Shown: positions 25,347-33,440 of the stretch, in pieces
Numbering within the stretch: position 1 is the stretch's first letter
How the letters are laid out: each line of letters begins with the position of its first letter
DNA from: an uncultured Tenacibaculum sp.
Lineage (GTDB): Bacteria; Bacteroidota; Bacteroidia; Flavobacteriales; Flavobacteriaceae
NCBI RefSeq assembly: GCF_947495995.1
Contig: NZ_CANMAX010000001.1
Span: 806,001-870,000, forward strand
Direction of reading: 5' to 3'
DNA: 64,000 nucleotides
The notes under the pieces: generated by a model
What the model was told of the DNA's origin: nothing
Database searches by the model: none
The model's input: the letters and a program-made list of their open reading frames with translations, nothing else
Position numbers and translations under genes: made by a program

Positions 25347-25730
25347 ATGGGAATCGTTAGAAAAACTAAAGCTGTTAAAATATTATTAGATTTATTTGAT
25401 AATGGATTTTCTGCTATCTCTGCTGTTGATTTAGTTGAAAGACTAAAAGATGAAATGAATAAAACTACTGTTTACAGAGCCTTAGATCGTTTAGAGGATG
25501 ATGGTATTGTGCACTCTTTTGTGGGGAAGAGTGGATTGAAATGGTATGCGAAATGTAAAAGTAGTTGTACTGCAGATCATCATAATGATGTTCATCCTCA
25601 TTTTGAATGTAAAAAATGTAAGAAAGTAATGTGTTTACCTGTAGAAGTTACGATTCCTAATATTCCTAATCATACAATCGATAACACAGCGGTTTTTATA
25701 ACAGGGATTTGTGATAATTGTAACGATTAA
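25347..25730 (+). CDS. Fur-family transcriptional regulator (Zur-like)
   Basis: The 127-residue protein has a winged-helix N terminus (KTTVYRALDRLEDDGIV, residues about 49-65) and a metal-binding C terminus. The latter has the His-rich DHHNDVHPHFEC segment and two CxxC pairs (CKKC and CDNC) that bind the structural zinc. Its neighbours (MerC and the zinc enzyme FolE) and the twin operators favour a zinc-uptake-type regulator over iron-Fur. The -7 box ends 5 bases before the ATG, so the mRNA is nearly leaderless. The gene's end overlaps the convergent gene by 4 bases. Confidence 0.85.
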   Translation: MGIVRKTKAVKILLDLFDNGFSAISAVDLVERLKDEMNKTTVYRALDRLEDDGIVHSFVGKSGLKWYAKCKSSCTADHHNDVHPHFECKKCKKVMCLPVEVTIPNIPNHTIDNTAVFITGICDNCND

Positions 25731-26194
25731 TTATAAATTAAGTCGTCTTCAGTATTTATCTTTTTATCACTTCCTGCAGATGCTAAAATGTATGAATTTT
25801 CAACAACTTTATAAGAAAAAGTAGTTCCCCAACCATCGACTAGTAAATCGTTACGAAGCGGATTGTTTCTTTTAATTGTTTTTAAAGCTTCAGGGTATTT
25901 ACCAAAAACTTCTCTTTCTTTTTCTAATAGTGCTTTAATTTCAACAGCTTTATCTTCTGTTTTACTTTTATCAGCTTTGCTTGTATTTACTATGTAAAAT
26001 ACAGTAGCTATCAATGATAACACCACTACTAAAATAGTAACTCTTCCGTTAGGTGATATCATTCTCTTAGGTGGTAAGTTATTGGCTTTTTCGTATGCTC
26101 TTCTTTTCTTTAGTTTTTTCTTGAAAAACAATTGCTGGAATCCTAAAGCTATTTCAGCAAAGAACTCTATTAAACTAGCTACTAATTCTCCCAT
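25727..26194 (-). CDS. Membrane protein with type II secretion GspG-like C-terminal domain
   Basis: The 155-residue protein has an amphipathic start, a basic stretch (FFKKKLKKRRAYEK), one membrane helix (about residues 52-70) and a C-terminal domain. That domain, RNDLLVDGWGTTFSYKV...YILASAGSDKKINTEDDLIY, resembles the end of major pseudopilins (DPWG...Y.L.S.G.DG). There is no prepilin peptidase motif. The membrane helix is internal and preceded by about 50 residues, so it is not a normal pseudopilin. Function is unknown. Confidence 0.7.
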   Translation of the reverse strand: MGELVASLIEFFAEIALGFQQLFFKKKLKKRRAYEKANNLPPKRMISPNGRVTILVVVLSLIATVFYIVNTSKADKSKTEDKAVEIKALLEKEREVFGKYPEALKTIKRNNPLRNDLLVDGWGTTFSYKVVENSYILASAGSDKKINTEDDLIYN

Positions 26195-26239
26195 AATAAT
26201 TATTTAATTTAAACTATGTTTTTCCTTGTTCAATATACT

Positions 26240-26247
26240 TATTTTTG
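26240..26247 (+). promoter_or_regulatory. -7 box of the MATE gene, near-leaderless
   Basis: TATTTTTG lies 9 bases before the ATG at 26257, so transcription should start within a few bases of the start codon. It also excludes the in-frame TTG codons at 26245-26250 as starts. Confidence 0.65.
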
Positions 26248-26256
26248 TTGACTATT

Positions 26257-27594
26257 ATGCAACACGATATTAGTTTCAAATATATTAATAAATTAGCTAT
26301 TCCTGCTCTAATTACCGGTGTTGCAGAACCTTTACTGTCTACAACAGATTTAGCTATTGTTGGAAACATTAAAGAAAATGCTACCGAAAGTATTGCTGCC
26401 ATTGGAATTGTTGGTGCTTTTTTATCTATGTTAATTTGGGTATTCGGACAAACTCGTAGCGGAATTTCGTCTATTGTTTCTCAATATGTTGGTGCACAGC
26501 GTATCGATGAAATTAAAAACTTACCTGCACAAGCCACAGTAATAATTGTTGGTGTTAGTTTACTAATTTTAGGATTGAGTTACCCATTTGCTAAAGAAAT
26601 TTTTCAGTTTTATAATGCATCCGGACAAGTTTTAGAGTATTCTGTTGATTATTATAAAATCAGAGCTTTTGGTTTTCCTTTTACATTATTTACAATAGCT
26701 GTATACGGAACTTTTAGAGGTTTACAAAACACGTTTTATCCTATGGTTATTGCAATTATAGGAACTGTAGTAAATATTGTTTTAGATTTAGCTTTTGTTT
26801 ACGGAATTGAAGGATATATTCCTGCAATGCATATCGAAGGAGCTGCTTATGCAAGTGTTATTGCACAAATTGTAATGGCTATAATTGCGTTGGTTTTACT
26901 GTATAAAAAGACTACTATTTCTTTACGTTTTAAACTACCTTTTAATCAAGAAATTCCGAGATTTATTTCTATGGTACTTAATCTATTTGTTAGAACTATA
27001 GCTTTAAATTTAGCGTTGTACTTCGGAACTTCTTATGCAACGGCTTACGGAAACGAATATATCGCTGCCTATACAATTGGATTGAATTTATGGTTAATGG
27101 GCGCATTTATAATGGACGGATATTCTTCTGCTGGAAATATTTTATCAGGAAAATTATTAGGTGCAAAAGCTTATAAAACTTTAGTAAAATTAGGAAATCG
27201 ATTAATTCTATATGGGTTTTTACTGGGAATAGCTTTAGCAATTATTGGTTTTGTTTTATATCAACCTATTGGAAGGTTATTTACGCAAGAAACTGAAGTT
27301 TTATCGAGTTTCTATGAAGTGTTCTGGGTTATTTTACTAATGCAACCTTTCTGTTCTTTGGCGTTTATTTATGACGGAATGTTTAAAGGTATGGGAGAAA
27401 TGAAATATCTACGAAATTTATTGCTTTCTTCAACCTCAATGGTATTTATACCAACATTGCTTTTTTTCGATTATTTAGATTATAAATTATACGCTATTTG
27501 GATCGCTTTCTTCGCCTGGATTATTGCTCGTGGATTACCACTAATTCTTAAGTTTAGAAGTAAGTTTTTAAGATTAGCTAACGACGAATTATAA
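26257..27594 (+). CDS. MATE family efflux transporter
   Basis: The 445-residue protein has twelve membrane helices in two MATE repeats, with typical segments IPALITGVAEPLLSTTDLAI near the start and DGYSSAGNILSGKLLGA at the middle of the second half. It likely exports drugs or metabolites in exchange for Na+ or H+ across the inner membrane. Its DinF/plant-EDS5-like N terminus is common in Bacteroidota. The start at 26257 is set by the promoter. It overlaps the convergent acetyltransferase by 6 bases. Confidence 0.9.
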   Translation: MQHDISFKYINKLAIPALITGVAEPLLSTTDLAIVGNIKENATESIAAIGIVGAFLSMLIWVFGQTRSGISSIVSQYVGAQRIDEIKNLPAQATVIIVGVSLLILGLSYPFAKEIFQFYNASGQVLEYSVDYYKIRAFGFPFTLFTIAVYGTFRGLQNTFYPMVIAIIGTVVNIVLDLAFVYGIEGYIPAMHIEGAAYASVIAQIVMAIIALVLLYKKTTISLRFKLPFNQEIPRFISMVLNLFVRTIALNLALYFGTSYATAYGNEYIAAYTIGLNLWLMGAFIMDGYSSAGNILSGKLLGAKAYKTLVKLGNRLILYGFLLGIALAIIGFVLYQPIGRLFTQETEVLSSFYEVFWVILLMQPFCSLAFIYDGMFKGMGEMKYLRNLLLSSTSMVFIPTLLFFDYLDYKLYAIWIAFFAWIIARGLPLILKFRSKFLRLANDEL

Positions 27595-28038
27595 ATCTTT
27601 CTCAAAAACAATCTTTTGTTGTCCGCTGGTATTGGTGTACACTTGAACAATATCAAATCCGTTTTTAATATTTAAAATCAGCATCGGTTTAAAACGATTC
27701 ATCGATTTTGTTCGAAGTTTTTTATATCCTTTCCCTTTTATTAATTCTTCTTGTTTCTTAGCTAACTTTTGAGCAATTCCTTTTCTTCTGAAATCAGGTA
27801 ATACTCCACCAACCCAACTGTAAAAAGTAGTTTCATTATATCGATATCCTATTTTAAATCCGACAGGTGAATTTTCAAAATAAGTCAACACAATTATTAC
27901 ATCGGTTTTACTTGTAATCCTATCAATGAAAAAATCAAGTTTTGCATCATCAAAAATCGTTTCATATAAATGTAAAAGTTCCTTTAAAATAGTATCTTTA
28001 GGAATACCTTCAACAATTACCATTTTTATGTTTTTCAT
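27589..28038 (-). CDS. GNAT family N-acetyltransferase
   Basis: The protein starts at the ATG at 28036-28038 (149 residues; a second ATG at 28023 is possible). It shows the GNAT acetyl-CoA motif GGVLPDFRRKGIAQKLAKKQ, with strands VIIVLTYFENSPVGFKIGY before and GFDIVQVY after. The frame extends further upstream to 28371, but that part lies opposite the crotonase gene and is not coding. Substrate is unknown. Confidence 0.83.
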   Translation of the reverse strand: MKNIKMVIVEGIPKDTILKELLHLYETIFDDAKLDFFIDRITSKTDVIIVLTYFENSPVGFKIGYRYNETTFYSWVGGVLPDFRRKGIAQKLAKKQEELIKGKGYKKLRTKSMNRFKPMLILNIKNGFDIVQVYTNTSGQQKIVFEKDL

Positions 28039-28071
28039 GGTTCTTTTTTTCAGAAAAAATAAAATTAAGAC

Positions 28072-28079
28072 TATTTTTG
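28072..28079 (+). promoter_or_regulatory. -7 box of crotonase-SUFU operon
   Basis: TATTTTTG lies 17 bases before the ATG at 28097. Confidence 0.6.
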
Positions 28080-28096
28080 AACAAACAACTAAATAA

Positions 28097-28864
28097 ATGA
28101 CAACAACAAGACCTAACGGAAGTTTATATACACATATAGAGAATAAAATAGCAACTATAGAATTTGGGCATCCTGCCAGTAATTCTTTTCCTAGTGAATT
28201 ATTAGATCGTTTAACAAAAGAATTAAATTCATTATCTGATAATGATGAGGTAAATATTATCGTTTTAAAGTCTGAAGGAGAACGTGCTTTTTGTGCTGGT
28301 GCTTCTTTCGATGAATTAGTAGCTATTGATAATTTAGAAGACGGAAAAAAGTTCTTTTCTGGATTTGCCAATGTAATTAATGCAATTCGTACTTGTTCAA
28401 AATTAGTTATCGGTAGAGTTCAAGGAAAAGTTGTTGGTGGAGGTGTTGGTTTAGCTGCAGCCTGTGATTATGTATTAGCTACTGAAGCTGCAAGCATAAA
28501 ACTTTCTGAATTTACTATTGGTATTGGACCATTTGTTATTGCTCCTGCTGTAGAACGTAAAGTTGGTGTTAGCGGATTAGCAGAACTAACATTAGATGCT
28601 ACAAGTTGGAAAAATGCGTACTGGGCAAAAGACAAAGGATTATATGCTAAAGTTTTTGATTCTCTTTCTGAATTAGATAAAGAGGTAGAATTATTAGCTG
28701 AAAAACTGGCTTCTTACAATCCTGATGCTTTATTTGAAATGAAAAAAATACTTTGGGAAGGAACTGAAAACTGGGGTGAATTATTAATAGAAAGAGCAAA
28801 AATTACTGGTAGATTAGTACTTTCTGAGTTTACTAAAAATGCTCTAGCAAAATTCAAAAAATAA
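28097..28864 (+). CDS. Enoyl-CoA hydratase/isomerase family protein
   Basis: The 255-residue crotonase-fold protein has the oxyanion-hole segments AFCAGASFDEL (about 65-75) and GKVVGGGVGLAAACD (about 110-124). The helix EFTIGIGPFVIAPAVERKVG (about 138-157) carries the conserved acidic residue. It probably hydrates or isomerises an acyl-CoA, for example in branched-chain amino-acid breakdown, but the exact substrate is not readable. It heads a four-gene unit with gaps of 10-14 bases. Confidence 0.85.
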   Translation: MTTTRPNGSLYTHIENKIATIEFGHPASNSFPSELLDRLTKELNSLSDNDEVNIIVLKSEGERAFCAGASFDELVAIDNLEDGKKFFSGFANVINAIRTCSKLVIGRVQGKVVGGGVGLAAACDYVLATEAASIKLSEFTIGIGPFVIAPAVERKVGVSGLAELTLDATSWKNAYWAKDKGLYAKVFDSLSELDKEVELLAEKLASYNPDALFEMKKILWEGTENWGELLIERAKITGRLVLSEFTKNALAKFKK

Positions 28865-28878
28865 TTCGAAGTACAACT

Positions 28879-29598
28879 ATGGAAAAGTCAAAATCAGGAT
28901 CGCCAATTTACAGATACGACGAAACAGATAAAAATAAATTTGAAGTAGCTTCTGGAGAATCTTCTCTAGAATCTATTTCTAATCATATTGAAAATCATGT
29001 TGGAAAAATCGATATGGTTTTTCATGAAATTGTTTCCGATCAAGTACATATCGACATACATTGGGTGAAACCAACAAAAGAAAAACCTTATCATACTTTA
29101 ATTACTTCTGGAATGAGTGATAAACCAATGAATACTCCAGAAGGTATTGAAAATTATGAGTATGCAGAATTAAGTATTTGTTTGCCTGAAGACTGGAAAA
29201 TTTCTGAAGAAGATTTTAAAGATGAAAGTAATTATTGGCCAGTTCGATGGTTAAAATTCTTAGCACGTTTTCCTCACGAATATAATACTTGGTTAGGTTA
29301 CGGACATACATTGCCTAACGGTGATCCAGCTAAACCTTTTGATGCTAAAACAAAATTAAGTTCTGTTGTTTTATTACCGTCTATTGTTTTTGGTGAACAA
29401 TTTAATACACTACAACTAGAGCAAAAATCGATACACTTTTACACACTTATTCCTTTATATCAAGAAGAATTAGATCTTAAAATGACTAAAGGTGTTGAGT
29501 CTCTTTTTGATGGTTTTGGTAAGCATAATGTTTCCGATATTTTAGATATTAATAGACCTAATGTTGCTAAACGCAAAAAATTGTTTGGGTTATTTTAA
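28879..29598 (+). CDS. Suppressor of fused (SUFU) domain-containing protein
   Basis: The 239-residue protein shows the bacterial SUFU-domain pattern: VHIDIHWVKPTKEKPYHTLI, the GMSDKPMNTPE loop (about residues 78-88), the YAELSICLPEDW strand and a late HFYTLIPLYQEE strand. In bacteria SUFU domains are thought to act as immunity or protein-binding modules; no biochemical role is proven. It sits 14 bases after the crotonase gene and 10 bases before a lipoprotein gene, an odd mixed operon. Confidence 0.83.
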   Translation: MEKSKSGSPIYRYDETDKNKFEVASGESSLESISNHIENHVGKIDMVFHEIVSDQVHIDIHWVKPTKEKPYHTLITSGMSDKPMNTPEGIENYEYAELSICLPEDWKISEEDFKDESNYWPVRWLKFLARFPHEYNTWLGYGHTLPNGDPAKPFDAKTKLSSVVLLPSIVFGEQFNTLQLEQKSIHFYTLIPLYQEELDLKMTKGVESLFDGFGKHNVSDILDINRPNVAKRKKLFGLF

Positions 29599-29608
29599 GT
29601 AAAAAATA

Positions 29609-30310
29609 ATGATGAATAATAAAGCTGTTATAATCTTAATTACATTCTTATACTTTATTTTAGGTTGTAATGAAATAAAGAAAAATAAAATTATTGGGAC
29701 TCCTATTGAAAATTGCAATAACCCTTCAGATGCAATAGTTAAGTTCGAAAAAGTAGGTGAAGATGATCTTATAAACTCTTTTTTTAGCTATACTGATACT
29801 CAAAAAATTAAAATCAATACACCTGAGAAACTAAAGATTGAAAATTGGATTAAGGATGCTGTTTTCAGTAATAATAGAAATTTACCACTTGTAAGAGAAT
29901 GGAATATTAATGATGAAGATATTTGTTTTATTCAAACCTCTACTGTTGAACAATCAAAAGATTCATCTGATGTAGGAAAATCTGTAGATATTAAAATTTG
30001 TAATTCTATTTTAAATAAAAATATTTCTGCTGGTAATTATTGGAGTTTTGAAACAGATGATCTTTATGTTTTTATTCAGTATTGTTTTAATAATGAAAAT
30101 TATATCAAAAGAGTTGGATATTATGCAGTTGAAGAGAAAAGCTATGATAAAACTAAATTAGAACGTTCTTTAATAACTCATTTAAATAAATATAAAGCGA
30201 AAGTTAATATAGAAATCACGATAAAAGATAGGAAAAACAATATAACCTATTATGATAATATATTATCAGACAACTGTATTTTATATACTGGTTTCAGAGA
30301 ATTTAATTGA
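29609..30310 (+). CDS. Lipoprotein of unknown function
   Basis: The 233-residue protein has a lipoprotein signal (AVIILITFLYFILGC, Cys at about 21). The mature part is rich in Asn, Lys and Ile with no recognised domain. Strand-like segments such as EDICFIQTSTVEQS and DDLYVFIQYCFN suggest a beta-rich fold. It lies between the SUFU and acetyltransferase genes in the same direction. It may be a recent insertion in the operon, since its codon use is more AT-rich than its neighbours. Function unknown. Confidence 0.7.
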   Translation: MMNNKAVIILITFLYFILGCNEIKKNKIIGTPIENCNNPSDAIVKFEKVGEDDLINSFFSYTDTQKIKINTPEKLKIENWIKDAVFSNNRNLPLVREWNINDEDICFIQTSTVEQSKDSSDVGKSVDIKICNSILNKNISAGNYWSFETDDLYVFIQYCFNNENYIKRVGYYAVEEKSYDKTKLERSLITHLNKYKAKVNIEITIKDRKNNITYYDNILSDNCILYTGFREFN

Positions 30311-30323
30311 TAATTTTTAAGTT

Positions 30324-30776
30324 ATGATATCTCTAGTTAGAACCGATTCAGAAAACAAAGATTTTAAAGCTTTAGTAAAACAATTGGATGCTTTTTTAGC
30401 TGTTACAGATGGTGACGATCATGATTTTTACAATCAGTACAACAAACTCGATCTTATTAAACATGTTGTTCTTATTTATGTTGATAACGAACCTTTAGCT
30501 TGTGGAGCCATTAAACAGTATGATATAACTACAATGGAAATTAAAAGAATGTTTACTTCTGAAAAAGCAAGAGGTAAAGGTTTCGCTTCACAAATACTAA
30601 AAGCATTAGAAATTTGGGCAAAAGAACTTTCTTTTAATCGCTGTATTTTAGAAACTGGAATTAGACAAGTTGAAGCGGTTCATCTTTACAAAAAAAACAA
30701 TTACAAGATCATAGAAAATTACGGACAGTATTCTGGTTTAGAAGAAAGTATTTGCTTCGAAAAATATTTGGATTAA
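30324..30776 (+). CDS. GNAT family N-acetyltransferase
   Basis: The 150-residue protein shows the GNAT core: EPLACGAIKQYDITTMEIKR followed by MFTSEKARGKGFASQILKAL (about 75-93, acetyl-CoA pyrophosphate loop), and an AVHLYKKNNYKII end strand. It is the last gene of the crotonase-led unit and overlaps the convergent desaturase gene by 4 bases. Substrate unknown. Confidence 0.85.
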   Translation: MISLVRTDSENKDFKALVKQLDAFLAVTDGDDHDFYNQYNKLDLIKHVVLIYVDNEPLACGAIKQYDITTMEIKRMFTSEKARGKGFASQILKALEIWAKELSFNRCILETGIRQVEAVHLYKKNNYKIIENYGQYSGLEESICFEKYLD

Positions 30777-31648
30777 CGCTTGTTTTTATCAAAATATTCT
30801 GGCTTCCAAATAAGGTTTCCAAAAACTATTCTCAATTTATCTTTTAACGTTTTGCATTGCTTTACTTCTTTCCAAATATGAACATATTCAATAAAATTAA
30901 TAATAATTGGATTATTCGTTTTTATGTTCTTCGTTAATCCATAAACCACTTTTTCCTCTTCCCTTTTAAAGGTTCCAAATAACTTATCCCAAACAATTAA
31001 AATTCCTCCATAGTTTTTATCCAAATACTTTTGATTCGATCCATGATGAACTCTATGTGTCGATGGAGTATTAAAAACTTCATCTAACCAACCTAACTTT
31101 TTAATATGCTCTGTATGTATCCAGGTTTGATATTGTGCTACTAAAACTAAAGCTACAATAGTTTGAAAAGGACTAAAACCGATTAACACCATTGGAATTA
31201 AGAAAATCCACTCAAATAATCCTTCTACAAAGCTTAAACGCATCGATACTGTTAAATTATAATCTTCTGAAGAATGATGTACACTGTGATGTGCCCATAA
31301 AATTCGATGTTCGTGTTCTAAACGATGCATCCAGTAATATGTAAAATCTGCTGCTAGAATGGCAAAAAACCAAGATCTTAAATCCATTTGGATTTCAAAA
31401 AAAGCAATCCATTGAAAAAGAATTAGAAACAGAATTCCAATACTGCCTAATATTGTTTTTTCTAATAATTGGTTGATTATAAAGATGAGTAAATTCGCTC
31501 CAGTATCTTTCCATCTTCGTTGTTTAGAAACGAAAAAATCAACAACAATCTCAAATAAAATCAAAGAAAGATTGAACACAAAAAAGATAGCCACATAATT
31601 TATAATAGGTGCTTTTTCAAATAACAGCGTAATTGTTTTTAAATCCAT
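30773..31648 (-). CDS. Sterol desaturase / fatty acid hydroxylase family membrane protein
   Basis: The 291-residue integral membrane protein has four to five helices and the diiron histidine clusters of the family: HRLEHE (about 108-113), HSVHHSSED (about 121) and HRVHHG (about 198). These enzymes use O2 to hydroxylate or desaturate lipids at the membrane. In Bacteroidota the substrate may be carotenoid, hopanoid or fatty acid; the sequence does not decide. It appears monocistronic. Confidence 0.88.
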   Translation of the reverse strand: MDLKTITLLFEKAPIINYVAIFFVFNLSLILFEIVVDFFVSKQRRWKDTGANLLIFIINQLLEKTILGSIGILFLILFQWIAFFEIQMDLRSWFFAILAADFTYYWMHRLEHEHRILWAHHSVHHSSEDYNLTVSMRLSFVEGLFEWIFLIPMVLIGFSPFQTIVALVLVAQYQTWIHTEHIKKLGWLDEVFNTPSTHRVHHGSNQKYLDKNYGGILIVWDKLFGTFKREEEKVVYGLTKNIKTNNPIIINFIEYVHIWKEVKQCKTLKDKLRIVFGNLIWKPEYFDKNKR

Positions 31649-31714
31649 GTTCGATAATTTTTCTAGTTCAAAATTATCTCAGGAATTCAAAAACTGTTTG
31701 TCCATTTAAGACAA

Positions 31715-32596
31715 TTACACAATTGGAATGTAAATTTCTGTAATTAGTTCTTCTTTTGGTGTTGTACTTTCATCATTTACATAAAACTCCAATATAGGTT
31801 GGTCTGCAAATTCTAATTGTACATCTTGCATCCATCTAGCATAAATGTTATTGTAGGTTTCGTAACAAGATTCATGACTTCCTTTGTGTATAAATTTTGC
31901 ATATTTCTGAGCTGGAATTTCCTTTATTCCAAAGAAACCCTTAGTGTCAAAATCTTGATGATCTTCTAAAATAATTCCTGCATTATATCTGCATTGTAAA
32001 GTATCTGTTATGTCATCATCATCTAAAATTTCACCTAAAAGTATGGTCTCATCACACAATAACTTCTTTTTAAAAGCATATTTTATCAAACTATTCCATG
32101 TAGTTTCTATTCCATGAATATCTTCATAAGAACTTTTGTATTGTAGATATAGAATTTTTAAACTTGGTAAATGTTCAATAGCAAATGATAGCGTTTTAGT
32201 AGTTTTCTCTTTTTTCTCTTTTTTCTCTTGCAAAATTCTGGTCGTAATCTCTTGCTGAATATGTTGCGAATTTCTGTACTTAGAAGGTGAACAATTAAAG
32301 TGCTTTTTAAATGCTTTACTAAAAGCAGCTAAATCTTTATAACCAATATCTAAAGCAATATCAGAGATTTCTTCTTCTGAATATTTTAAAAACTCAGCGG
32401 CTTTTTCTAATCTTTTTCTTTTGATGAATTGACCAATAGTTTCGTGTTGTAATGCTGCAAATATTCTATTGATATTTCGATACGAATAAAAAGAAACATC
32501 TTCTATATCTTCTGAAGTAATATCGGTTTTAAACTTACTTTCTAGATATTCGATGAGTTTCTGATATCTTTCTATTTGTGTGTTATTCTTATTCAT
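31715..32596 (-). CDS. AraC-family regulator with GyrI-like effector domain
   Basis: The 293-residue protein has an N-terminal AraC helix-turn-helix pair (residues 8-110; RNINRIFAALQHETIGQFIK and DIALDIGYKDLAAFSKAFKK), a Lys/Glu linker and a C-terminal GyrI-like ligand domain (from about 140, FAIEHLPSLKILYLQYKSS). MarA/Rob-type proteins of this kind sense small lipophilic molecules. A paralogue lies at 49113-49970. A perfect 10-base inverted repeat sits 30-74 bases upstream of its ATG. Confidence 0.88.
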   Translation of the reverse strand: MNKNNTQIERYQKLIEYLESKFKTDITSEDIEDVSFYSYRNINRIFAALQHETIGQFIKRKRLEKAAEFLKYSEEEISDIALDIGYKDLAAFSKAFKKHFNCSPSKYRNSQHIQQEITTRILQEKKEKKEKTTKTLSFAIEHLPSLKILYLQYKSSYEDIHGIETTWNSLIKYAFKKKLLCDETILLGEILDDDDITDTLQCRYNAGIILEDHQDFDTKGFFGIKEIPAQKYAKFIHKGSHESCYETYNNIYARWMQDVQLEFADQPILEFYVNDESTTPKEELITEIYIPIV

Positions 32597-32625
32597 CTTT
32601 TCTATTCATAAAATTATATAATTTT

Positions 32626-32670
32626 AATCGTAACCTGTTTGTTCTTTTCAGACATTATATGGTTACGATT
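32626..32670. promoter_or_regulatory. Perfect inverted repeat upstream of AraC-type gene
   Basis: AATCGTAACC (32626-32635) and GGTTACGATT (32661-32670) are perfect inverse copies with a 25-base spacer. Position just upstream of the regulator gene suggests an operator for autoregulation or for a regulator acting on it. Confidence 0.55.
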
Positions 32671-32768
32671 CCTGTTTTCTGAAAAAATAGAACGTTAAAA
32701 TCTACCTAAAGCTAGTTATAGCTACAAACTTTTAAATTAACGTATGCAACGCGAGTGAATTAAAATTG

Positions 32769-32776
32769 TATTTTTG
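32769..32776 (+). promoter_or_regulatory. -7 box of the microprotein-queD unit
   Basis: TATTTTTG lies 22 bases before the microprotein ATG at 32798. Confidence 0.65.
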
Positions 32777-32797
32777 CAAAATATTTTAACTGAAATT

Positions 32798-32893
32798 ATG
32801 GGAGATAATATTATATTTCTTGGATTAGCATTAGCTGTAGGTATCGTTTATTTTGTTAATAAGTACAGAAATAACAAAAAATTTAGAAGGTAG
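32798..32893 (+). CDS. 31-residue single-span membrane microprotein
   Basis: ATG at 32798 opens 31 codons: MGDNIIFLGLALAVGIVYFV is one membrane helix, followed by a basic tail NKYRNNKKFRR. The design (short acidic N terminus, one helix, positive tail) predicts an inner-membrane protein with its tail in the cytoplasm. It is preceded by a good promoter box, and its stop codon TAG overlaps the GTG start of queD by one base. This tight coupling supports it being real. Function unknown. Confidence 0.7.
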   Translation: MGDNIIFLGLALAVGIVYFVNKYRNNKKFRR

Positions 32894-33345
32894 TGAGTAG
32901 TATTAGAGTAACAAAGAAATTCACTTTTGAAACTGCTCATGCATTGTATGGATATGATGGAAAGTGTAAAAATATACATGGGCACAGCTACAAGTTATTT
33001 GTAACAGTAATTGGTGAGCCAATATCAGATACTAATAATCCTAAATATGGAATGGTGATTGATTTTGGTGATTTAAAAAAGATTGTAAATAAAGAGATCG
33101 TTGATGAGTTTGATCATGCAACATTATTTAACAAGAATACACCACATTTAGAGTTAGCTGAACATTTAAAAGAAAACGGACATCATATTATTTTGGTTGA
33201 TTATCAACCATCTAGTGAAATGATGGTGATTGATTTTGCTAAAAAAATAGAAACGAGTTTACCTGAAGGTGTTCGTTTACATTCTTTAAAATTACAAGAG
33301 ACTGAAAGTTGTTATGCTGAATGGTTTGCATCAGATAACAAATAG
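32893..33345 (+). CDS. queD: 6-carboxytetrahydropterin synthase (QueD/PTPS family), GTG start
   Basis: The 150-residue protein has the zinc histidines of the fold (ETAHALYG, and HGHSY at about 29-33), the catalytic cysteine in GKCKNIHGH (about residue 25) and the later DEFDHATLF and LQETESCYAEW motifs. It converts dihydroneopterin triphosphate to 6-carboxytetrahydropterin for queuosine synthesis. It is longer than many QueD (about 120) by an insertion typical of Bacteroidota. The start is GTG, overlapping the microprotein stop (TAGTG). Confidence 0.88.
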   Translation: MSSIRVTKKFTFETAHALYGYDGKCKNIHGHSYKLFVTVIGEPISDTNNPKYGMVIDFGDLKKIVNKEIVDEFDHATLFNKNTPHLELAEHLKENGHHIILVDYQPSSEMMVIDFAKKIETSLPEGVRLHSLKLQETESCYAEWFASDNK

Positions 33346-33384
33346 ATTAAGTTTTAAAAAGCTTAGCATTAAATACACTAAATA

Positions 33385-33417
33385 AAAAAGAGATTGTTTT
33401 AAAAAGCAATCTCTTTT
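33385..33417. terminator. Terminator after queD
   Basis: Arms aaagagattg / caatctcttt with flanking A and T runs lie between convergent queD and pth. Confidence 0.85.
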
Positions 33418-33440
33418 TGTTTTATATGAAACGTTAGTTA

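Noticed and set aside
24864..26194. Mercury-resistance operon
   Set aside because: No MerR, MerA, MerT or MerP is present; the MerC-like protein lies with a Zur-like regulator and folE instead.
28039..28371. Long N-terminal extension of the GNAT protein at 27589
   Set aside because: It is antisense to the start of the crotonase gene and covers that gene's promoter; the acetyltransferase fold starts at 28038.
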